From an uncultured Mollicutes bacterium (GTDB taxonomy: Bacteria; Bacillota_I; Bacilli_A; RF39; UBA660), in assembly GCA_900550145.1 (NCBI GenBank), contig URRF01000021.1, positions 1 through 19,679 of the forward strand: a stretch of 19,679 bases of DNA, read 5' to 3'. Position numbers and translations under genes: made by a program. The notes beneath the pieces are model-generated. The model saw only the letters and a list, made by a program, of their open reading frames with translations. It was not told where the DNA came from and ran no database searches. Below, in pieces: positions 14,828-19,679 of the stretch; position 1 is the stretch's first letter; each line of letters opens with the position of its first letter.

Positions 14828-14848
14828 AAATTTACATATTGTAAATTT
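14828..14848 (+). repeat. Perfect inverted repeat next to a promoter
   Basis: AAATTTACA (14828-14836) and TGTAAATTT (14840-14848) form a 9-bp palindrome with a 3-bp centre, ending 4 bp before the -35 box at 14853. No T tract follows, so an operator is more likely than a terminator. Confidence 0.55.
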
Positions 14849-14852
14849 CCTC

Positions 14853-14881
14853 TTGACAAACAGGGGGAGGGGTGATATGAT
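14853..14881 (+). promoter_or_regulatory. Strong promoter of the dockerin-repeat gene
   Basis: Perfect TTGACA (14853-14858), a 17-bp spacer and TATGAT (14876-14881) with an extended -10 TG at 14873-14874. The spacer contains CAGGGGGAGGGG (14861-14872), a G run very unlike the surrounding A/T-rich DNA. Start site near 14888. Confidence 0.75.
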
Positions 14882-14914
14882 AGAACTATGATAAAAAAAA
14901 GGAGCGAGTGTAGT

Positions 14915-17071
14915 ATGAAAAAAAAGAGTTTAATTATTTTAGGGGTTATTGTTTGTGTTATTGTAATATTTCTAGGGTATATATTTATATACAAACAAAA
15001 TGGAAAAGGTAGTAATTCACTTATGGTTTTAAAAGGAGAAACACTAACAGGGAAAGAGTTGTTGAAAAAGATTAGTAATGAAAATGTTGATATTGAACAA
15101 AAAATTACTGATGGGGTTGTTATTGATATAAATAAGTCAATGCTTGATACAGATATGTATGAAGTAGTTGATGTTGTCTACTTAGGGAATAATAAAATAA
15201 AATTGGTTGTTAAAAATAAGACAATTGTAGAAGTGGTAGAAAAAGAAGAAGGCGTAATTACCGAACCAGAAACTAAAAAAAGAAAGTTAGGAGACATTTA
15301 TTATGATGATTCTATTGATATACGTGACTTGGTTAAATATGCACAATATGTAGATGGTCTAAACGCATTCTCATCATCAGACCTTGAGTATGCAGATTTA
15401 AACAATGATGGTTATTATGATCTTATTGATGTAGATATTCTATCGCATTGCGTTGCAGGAGCTACAAAATACTGTGATTTTCCTGTTACTAATTATGATT
15501 TAGAAGTTTATGGAGATTTAAATAGAGATCATAAAATTGATTCTATTGATATGGTAAAATTAGCACAATATGTTGAAGGTAAAATAGAATTAGAAGATTC
15601 ATTAAAACTTTATGCAGATTTAAATTTAGATAACAAGATAGATTATATTGATGTAGATATTTTATCAAGAAAAATAGTTGGAGATGAAAAATATCAAAAA
15701 TTGCCAATAAGAAATTTAGATAAAATTCTAAATTATGGTAATGTAGACAATTTAACTGGAATAACGTATAAAGATTTAACAAAATTATATAATTATATAA
15801 AAGAAAATGAAGAATTAAAAGGGATTGCATTACTATCAGCAGATTTAAATAAAGATGGAAAAATAGATTACGTAGATTTAACAATATTACATGGATATTT
15901 AAATAAAATTAAAGGATATGAAACATTACCAAATACAAATATTAGTAAAAGTATTATGTATGGAGACATTAATCAAGATGGAAAAGTTGATGAAAAAGAT
16001 GCAACATTATTAAGTCAATATTTAGCAAAATGGAATTTAAACTTAAATCCAAACCAACTACTTGCAATGGATGTAAATTTAGATGGGAAGATAGATGGAA
16101 AAGATCAAATAATATTGGCAAGATATTTAGTAAAAGAAAGTGGATATACTGAATTACCATATTTAAACAATGTTAAACAAGTTGTGTATGGAGACGCTAA
16201 TAAAGATGGGAAAGTAGATTATATAGATTTAAATGAATTAAATTTATTCTTACAAGAAAATAATCAAAACAAATTTGATGCTTTAACAAAAATTGCAGTA
16301 GATTTAAATAAAGATGGAAAAATAGATTACGTAGATTTAACAATATTACATGGTTATTTAAAAAGAGTTAGTGGATTTGAAAAACTTCCTAATGAAAAGA
16401 TAAAAACAATTAGTAAATATGGTGATTTAAATAATGATGGTATTATAAATCAAAAGGATGCAGATATACTTGCAGAAATGATGGGAAAGAATGAGATACC
16501 AAGTGGAGTTAATGCAATTATTTCAGATATATATATGGATGGTTCTTTTGATATACGAGATTTACTTGCGTTAGGTCAATTTATAGCTGGTACCATAAAA
16601 TCAATACCAACATTAAATACCAATGATGTAAGAACATATGGTGATTTAAATGGTGATGGGAAGGTAGATTATACAGATTTAAAGAATTTATATCTTCTTA
16701 CAGAAGGAAAATATTCACTTAATGTTAAATATATAGCAGATTTAAATAAAGATGGAAAAATTAATATGGTAGATGTTACTATATTACATGGATATTTAAA
16801 TAAAATGAATGGGTATGAAACATTACCAAATACAAAGATTACTAGTGCTGTTAAATATGGAAATGTCAATCGAGATGTGGAAGTAGATGAAAAAGACTAC
16901 AAAATATTACAACAATATTTAGCAAAATGGTATTTAAACTTAAGTTCGAATCAACTACTTGCAATGGATGTAAATTTAGACGGTAAAATAAATGGTGTTG
17001 ATTCAACTATATTAAAAGGATACATAAACAAAGATGCTAAATACTCAGCTTTACCATTTTTGAATAATTAA
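14915..17071 (+). CDS. Membrane-anchored protein of eight tandem dockerin-like modules
   Basis: 718 aa. A basic start and one hydrophobic helix (about 5-26) form a signal anchor. A linker domain follows (about 30-115) with KGETLTGKELLKKI and strand-like KIKLVVKNKTIVEVVEK. From about 124 to the end there are sixteen calcium-loop/helix segments of dockerin type I form, DxNxDGxxDxxD followed by a helix such as LTILHGYL. They alternate YGD-type and ADLN-type halves and so make eight modules of ~74 residues. Some loops are degenerate (GDIYYDDSIDIRD, GNVDNLTGITYKD, GNVNRDVEVDEKD). No enzymatic or cohesin domain is seen. The start is ATG 14915 with GGAG at 14901; ATG 14888 coincides with the predicted transcription start. 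Function is unknown: a calcium-stabilised surface stalk or a multivalent docking protein is plausible. Confidence 0.85.
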   Translation: MKKKSLIILGVIVCVIVIFLGYIFIYKQNGKGSNSLMVLKGETLTGKELLKKISNENVDIEQKITDGVVIDINKSMLDTDMYEVVDVVYLGNNKIKLVVKNKTIVEVVEKEEGVITEPETKKRKLGDIYYDDSIDIRDLVKYAQYVDGLNAFSSSDLEYADLNNDGYYDLIDVDILSHCVAGATKYCDFPVTNYDLEVYGDLNRDHKIDSIDMVKLAQYVEGKIELEDSLKLYADLNLDNKIDYIDVDILSRKIVGDEKYQKLPIRNLDKILNYGNVDNLTGITYKDLTKLYNYIKENEELKGIALLSADLNKDGKIDYVDLTILHGYLNKIKGYETLPNTNISKSIMYGDINQDGKVDEKDATLLSQYLAKWNLNLNPNQLLAMDVNLDGKIDGKDQIILARYLVKESGYTELPYLNNVKQVVYGDANKDGKVDYIDLNELNLFLQENNQNKFDALTKIAVDLNKDGKIDYVDLTILHGYLKRVSGFEKLPNEKIKTISKYGDLNNDGIINQKDADILAEMMGKNEIPSGVNAIISDIYMDGSFDIRDLLALGQFIAGTIKSIPTLNTNDVRTYGDLNGDGKVDYTDLKNLYLLTEGKYSLNVKYIADLNKDGKINMVDVTILHGYLNKMNGYETLPNTKITSAVKYGNVNRDVEVDEKDYKILQQYLAKWYLNLSSNQLLAMDVNLDGKINGVDSTILKGYINKDAKYSALPFLNN
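15292..17068 (+). repeat. Dockerin-module repeat array
   Basis: The coding repeats show recent duplications: 54 identical bases at 15841-15894 and 16300-16353. A larger two-module block (about 15839-16170) recurs with changes at about 16738-17068, both containing a stretch that encodes NQLLAMDVNLDGKI. The array therefore grew by block duplication, not only by single-module steps. Confidence 0.75.
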
Positions 17072-17082
17072 AGAGGAAAAAA

Positions 17083-17112
17083 ATGAAAACAATGAAAAAA
17101 TATGTTATTTAA
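17083..17112 (+). other. Orphaned start and first half of a signal peptide
   Basis: ATG 17083 has a good ribosome binding site (AGAGG, 17072-17076) and encodes MKTMKKYVI before a TAA at 17110-17112. One extra T in the TTT at 17108-17110 would join it to the frame of the following gene and yield a textbook signal peptide, MKTMKKYVILIIMCMFLYTS, ending NANA|SYA. This is evidence of a one-base deletion or a base-call error. Confidence 0.7.
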
Positions 17113-17117
17113 TAATT

Positions 17118-17681
17118 ATGTGTATGTTTCTTTATACAAGCAATGCAAATGCAAGCTATGCATATCAGTGGAATATTGATGGAGAAAATTTAAGCAAAGG
17201 ACAAACCAATAAAAATGGTACGACTTCTTGGATAGAAGATGATAAATATACTGGTGGTATACTTGTATTAAACAATTATAATGGTGGAGAAATTAAATTA
17301 GAACGTATAGGAACAGGATTAAATCATGTATTTGCCATTAAATTAATTGGAGACAATAAAATAATGGCTAAAGGAGAAGAAGGAATAATTACTAATGCGT
17401 CTGAACTTATATTTATTGGCGATGGACAATTAACAATAAATGCAAAAAAACCAATTACTGGTGGAAAAGTTGACAATAATCTTTTCCTTAATACAAATAT
17501 TGTTATTGGATCACTAAATGAAACTTCTAATGATAAGACAATAGACAAAGATATTTCTGGAAATGATAAAATAATAGATAAAAATATTTCAAAATTTGAT
17601 ATAGCAATAATTTCTTACTCTTGTGTTTGTACAATAGCTTTAATAATCTTAATTACAAAAAGAAAAAAAGAGTATAATTAA
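17118..17681 (+). CDS. Secreted, C-terminally membrane-anchored hypothetical protein (5' frameshift)
   Basis: 187 aa from ATG 17118, which has no ribosome binding site; the true start is probably 17083 in the shifted frame. The predicted signal peptide ends at NANA|SYA. The body (YQWNIDGENLS ... TGGILVLNNYNGGEIKLERIG ... IKLIGDNKIMAKGEEGI) has short strand-turn repeats like beta-helix or carbohydrate-binding surface domains, but no family can be named. A spacer rich in Asp/Lys/Asn repeats (NDKTIDKDIS) leads to a C-terminal helix (about 160-180) and a basic tail KRKKEYN, typical of a membrane-anchored surface protein without an LPxTG motif. It lies 11 nt after the dockerin gene (to ATG 17083), so the two are probably one transcript. 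Confidence 0.65.
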   Translation: MCMFLYTSNANASYAYQWNIDGENLSKGQTNKNGTTSWIEDDKYTGGILVLNNYNGGEIKLERIGTGLNHVFAIKLIGDNKIMAKGEEGIITNASELIFIGDGQLTINAKKPITGGKVDNNLFLNTNIVIGSLNETSNDKTIDKDISGNDKIIDKNISKFDIAIISYSCVCTIALIILITKRKKEYN

Positions 17682-17795
17682 AATATACTTAAATATAGTG
17701 CACATGATAAATTTATAAAAATGGTGATAATTTAAAAGTTTATTATTATGAAAATGAAAAAATATAATATATAATAGTAGTATAAAGTAATAATA

Positions 17796-17937
17796 AAGGA
17801 GTGAAAGAATGGAAAATAATTTAAATTATAATAATGAAAAAAACAATAAAACCGTAAGTATATTATTAGTATTTGTATTAATAGTAGGGGTATTAATACT
17901 TGGTTTATTAGTATATAAAATGTTTATATATGATAAT
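17796..17937 (+). repeat. Constant 5' cassette, copy 1
   Basis: 142 bp running from the ribosome binding site (AAGGAG) through codon 43 of the 17809 gene. It matches 18571-18712 at 140 of 142 positions. Both differences (GGG/GGA and GTA/GTG codons) are synonymous. Similarity stops abruptly at both ends. Confidence 0.95.
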
Positions 17938-18549
17938 AAGGAAAACAATACAAATAAAGATAATAATATAGTTAACAAAAGTGATAACAATTCTGAAAAA
18001 TATGACAGTAAATACATTAGCAAGGTTGACATTAACTCTATACGTGGGTTTGTACTTTATGCATCACATAGTAGTGAATTATATGAATTACTTAAACCTG
18101 GAAAAATTGGCTTAGTTGCTTCTTCAGTAATTGATAAAAATGGAGATGCGTATTTTGAATTATATAAAGATGTTAAAGTTAAAAAAGAATTTAATAATTT
18201 AGGTGAAAAGGGATCATATACTATAAAAGATTATAATGATAATGAAAGAAATAATGTTCCAATAGAAGGTTATAAACTTCCTTTAAAAAATATTAGAGAT
18301 GTGAAAACTTATGCTTATGGACAAGCAGGTATGAGTGGAATATTTGTATTTATTGATAAAGAAAATAATGCAAGTATTATGAAAATCGACTATGATTATA
18401 ATAGTGAAGATAAAATAGTTGTTAAAGATATAAATTTATATAAAAATGTGGCAAACAATATCATTTCATCAATTGATTATAATGGAGAAATGAGAAACTT
18501 TTTCTTAATAGATAAAGACAATAACTATTATACATTTAGTTTAAATTAA
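17809..18549 (+). CDS. Signal-anchor surface protein, constant-start family member A
   Basis: 246 aa, not recognised. The constant first 43 residues comprise a polar Asn-rich cytoplasmic start (MENNLNYNNEKNNKTV), one transmembrane helix (about 17-39) and KMFIYDN. An Asn/Lys/Asp-rich linker (about 44-68) then leads to an ectodomain specific to this gene (YISKVDINSIRGFVLYASHS ... NNYYTFSLN), with several strand-like segments. There are no cysteines or sorting motif. Topology is predicted N-in/C-out. The ribosome binding site AAGGAG (17796-17801) belongs to the duplicated cassette. No terminator is seen before the next gene, 34 nt downstream, so co-transcription is likely. Confidence 0.8.
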   Translation: MENNLNYNNEKNNKTVSILLVFVLIVGVLILGLLVYKMFIYDNKENNTNKDNNIVNKSDNNSEKYDSKYISKVDINSIRGFVLYASHSSELYELLKPGKIGLVASSVIDKNGDAYFELYKDVKVKKEFNNLGEKGSYTIKDYNDNERNNVPIEGYKLPLKNIRDVKTYAYGQAGMSGIFVFIDKENNASIMKIDYDYNSEDKIVVKDINLYKNVANNIISSIDYNGEMRNFFLIDKDNNYYTFSLN

Positions 18550-18712
18550 AAGAGTATATATTTTGATATTAAGGAGTGAAAGAATGGAAAATAATTTAAA
18601 TTATAATAATGAAAAAAACAATAAAACCGTAAGTATATTATTAGTATTTGTATTAATAGTAGGAGTGTTAATACTTGGTTTATTAGTATATAAAATGTTT
18701 ATATATGATAAT
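18522..18712 (+). repeat. Constant 5' cassette, copy 2, with conserved upstream segment
   Basis: 18571-18712 matches copy 1. Further upstream, 18522-18663 matches 19538-19679 (copy 3) with one mismatch (18540/19556). The matched block includes the last 28 bp of gene A, the 34-bp intergenic region and the start of gene B. Confidence 0.95.
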
Positions 18713-19429
18713 CAGAATAATGATAAGGTTTCAAAAGAATATAAATTCGTTGATACGGATAAAGTAGTAGATAACTTTACACAAGAAGAATTAGTGCATG
18801 CTACACTTAATAATGGAGTTTATAAAGATATAAATAATTTAAGTAGTGATGAATGGAAATCTTATATGGTAGGAGTTTCTTTATCTAGTAACTTAATGAC
18901 CAAAATTCGTGGTTTGAATGAATATGACGAAGAATATTTTAAAAACATTTCTGGTAATATTGTGTCTGACAATACAATTGCTTCTAGTTTTTATTTAACA
19001 AAAGAGGAAAGAGATTCTATAGCAAAAACAGAAAGTAAAGAAATTAATGATTTTCTTTTAGGACAAGATGGTGGTTCAATAGATAGATATGTAATTTCTT
19101 TAGAGAATGCAAAAAATGCAGTAACTAAAAAATTTAAGGATGTAGGAACTTTATTTGATGAATCGTTTATTTATAAATCTTCTGGTTTTACTTATGTATA
19201 TATTAAATCTCTTAATAAAATATATGGAATAGTAGGATCTACAATACGTACACCAATACTTATAACACAAACTAAGAAGACAGATTATTTGTATACAGTG
19301 TGGTTTTCAAAGTGCCATCTTAAAGATGAATGCATTAATGAATATGAAAATAATAAATTAGAGGTGTATGAAGTAACATTTAAAAAAGATAATGGTAATT
19401 ACATATTTGATAGCATTAAAATAGTATAG
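18584..19429 (+). CDS. Signal-anchor surface protein, constant-start family member B
   Basis: 281 aa from ATG 18584; an in-frame ATG at 18563 lies in the intergenic repeat without a ribosome binding site. The first 43 residues are identical to member A (cytoplasmic Asn-rich start plus transmembrane helix). From NQNNDKVSKEYKFVD onward the ectodomain is unrelated by eye to A, with a helical region (TQEELVHATL ... SSDEWKSYM) and later strand-like segments (FTYVYIKSLNKIYGIVG, LEVYEVTFKKDNGNYIFDSIKIV). Two cysteine-containing segments are close together (SKCHLKDECINEY), a possible disulfide. The stop TAG overlaps the AGGAGG of the next small gene. Confidence 0.8.
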   Translation: MENNLNYNNEKNNKTVSILLVFVLIVGVLILGLLVYKMFIYDNQNNDKVSKEYKFVDTDKVVDNFTQEELVHATLNNGVYKDINNLSSDEWKSYMVGVSLSSNLMTKIRGLNEYDEEYFKNISGNIVSDNTIASSFYLTKEERDSIAKTESKEINDFLLGQDGGSIDRYVISLENAKNAVTKKFKDVGTLFDESFIYKSSGFTYVYIKSLNKIYGIVGSTIRTPILITQTKKTDYLYTVWFSKCHLKDECINEYENNKLEVYEVTFKKDNGNYIFDSIKIV

Positions 19430-19437
19430 GAGGAGTT

Positions 19438-19560
19438 ATGAAAAGAAGCTTAAAAATAATTAGTTGTCTTTTAATAATGTTTTGCTTTTTATTTTTAACA
19501 AATATAAAAGCAATTACTATAGATACAGAACCACCTGTAACTATTATACATTTAGCTTAA
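19438..19560 (+). CDS. 40-residue signal-peptide mini-protein, probably a truncated gene
   Basis: ATG 19438 has an excellent ribosome binding site (AGGAGG, 19428-19433). The product begins with a classical signal peptide (MKRSLKIISCLLIMFCFLFL, predicted cleavage after NIKA at residue 25), and only 15 residues follow: ITIDTEPPVTIIHLA. The last six codons lie in the duplicated block starting at 19538, which in gene A is read in another frame. The simplest reading is the 5' end of a secreted-protein gene cut off by the rearrangement that brought in copy 3. A genuine small secreted peptide is the alternative. Confidence 0.65.
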   Translation: MKRSLKIISCLLIMFCFLFLTNIKAITIDTEPPVTIIHLA

Positions 19561-19679
19561 ATTAAAAGAGTATATATTTTGATATTAAGGAGTGAAAGAA
19601 TGGAAAATAATTTAAATTATAATAATGAAAAAAACAATAAAACCGTAAGTATATTATTAGTATTTGTATTAATAGTAGG
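19538..19679 (+). repeat. Constant 5' cassette, copy 3, running off the window
   Basis: Matches 18522-18663 with one mismatch, at 19556. The window ends inside the repeat, so its downstream extent and the sequence that follows are unknown. Confidence 0.95.
19600..19679 (+). CDS. Third constant-start family member (5' end only)
   Basis: ATG 19600 with the same AAGGAG site begins a frame identical to members A and B through the 26 complete codons visible (MENNLNYNN ... FVLIVG). The ectodomain lies outside the window, so it cannot be said whether it is a new variant or a second copy of member B. Confidence 0.8.
   Translation, partial: MENNLNYNNEKNNKTVSILLVFVLIV

Noticed and set aside
14888..14914. 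Upstream in-frame ATG for the dockerin gene
   Set aside because: It coincides with the predicted transcription start. ATG 14915 has a ribosome binding site and begins the basic signal-anchor segment.
15543..15884. Long minus-strand open frame, Leu-rich
   Set aside because: It is the antisense shadow of dockerin repeats (Lys/Asp/Asn codons read backwards give Leu/Ile), with no start signals. The other minus-strand frames opposite real genes are of the same kind.
17682..17808. Small genes or a clear promoter between the 17681 and 17809 genes
   Set aside because: There are only very short frames. Two TATAAT-like hexamers (17763 and 17770) are present in pure A/T sequence without a supporting -35.
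1..19679. Mycoplasma-type code with TGA as Trp
   Set aside because: thrS and miaB end properly at TGA, followed by a terminator or an overlapping gene, and conserved Trp positions use TGG.

Overview
The window is strongly AT-rich and uses the standard bacterial code (thrS and miaB end on TGA, and Trp is read from TGG). Gene content points to a low-GC Bacillota lineage, most plausibly an uncultured, gut-associated Bacilli or Mollicutes-related group (inference). The signs are a T-box riboswitch on thrS, AGGAGG-type ribosome binding sites, the miaB-ymcA/ylbF and rpsO-pnp gene orders, phosphoketolase, BspA-type leucine-rich repeats, pseudopilins and dockerin repeats.

Layout. 1-59 is the tail of an unidentified gene. 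61-7323 is a plus-strand housekeeping stretch: promoter and T-box leader, a threonyl-tRNA synthetase without TGS domain, phosphoketolase, the ribosome-assembly GTPase EngB, an isolated pseudopilin, tRNA methylthiotransferase MiaB and an overlapping YlbF/YmcA-family gene. 7324-8896 is a pilin/leucine-rich-repeat surface protein whose prepilin head is missing. 9014-11215 is a membrane-anchored hypothetical protein, a GuaD-type deaminase and an HD dGTPase-like enzyme in tight order. 11225-11566 (minus) is a small two-helix VirB2/TrbC-like protein. 11619-14247 is rpsO and pnp with a structured leader. 14252-14796 is a DUF1697 gene broken by a frameshift in a poly-A tract.

14828-19679 is an accessory cell-surface region. 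It holds a membrane-anchored protein made almost entirely of eight dockerin-like modules, a secreted C-terminally anchored protein with a frameshift in its signal peptide, and a family of genes that share an almost identical start. Three copies of that start (ribosome binding site plus the first ~43 codons including the transmembrane helix) are visible. Two are fused to unrelated extracellular domains and the third runs off the window. A 40-codon signal-peptide mini-ORF sits at the junction before the third copy.

Transcription punctuation is compact. Most terminator hairpins overlap or touch the stop codon, and several candidate -10 boxes lie only 15-21 nt before the start codon. The most interesting parts are the constant-start/variable-end gene family, the all-dockerin membrane protein and the headless pilin-LRR gene. 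Two homopolymer frameshifts and a window end lying inside a repeat also make sequencing or assembly error something to exclude.
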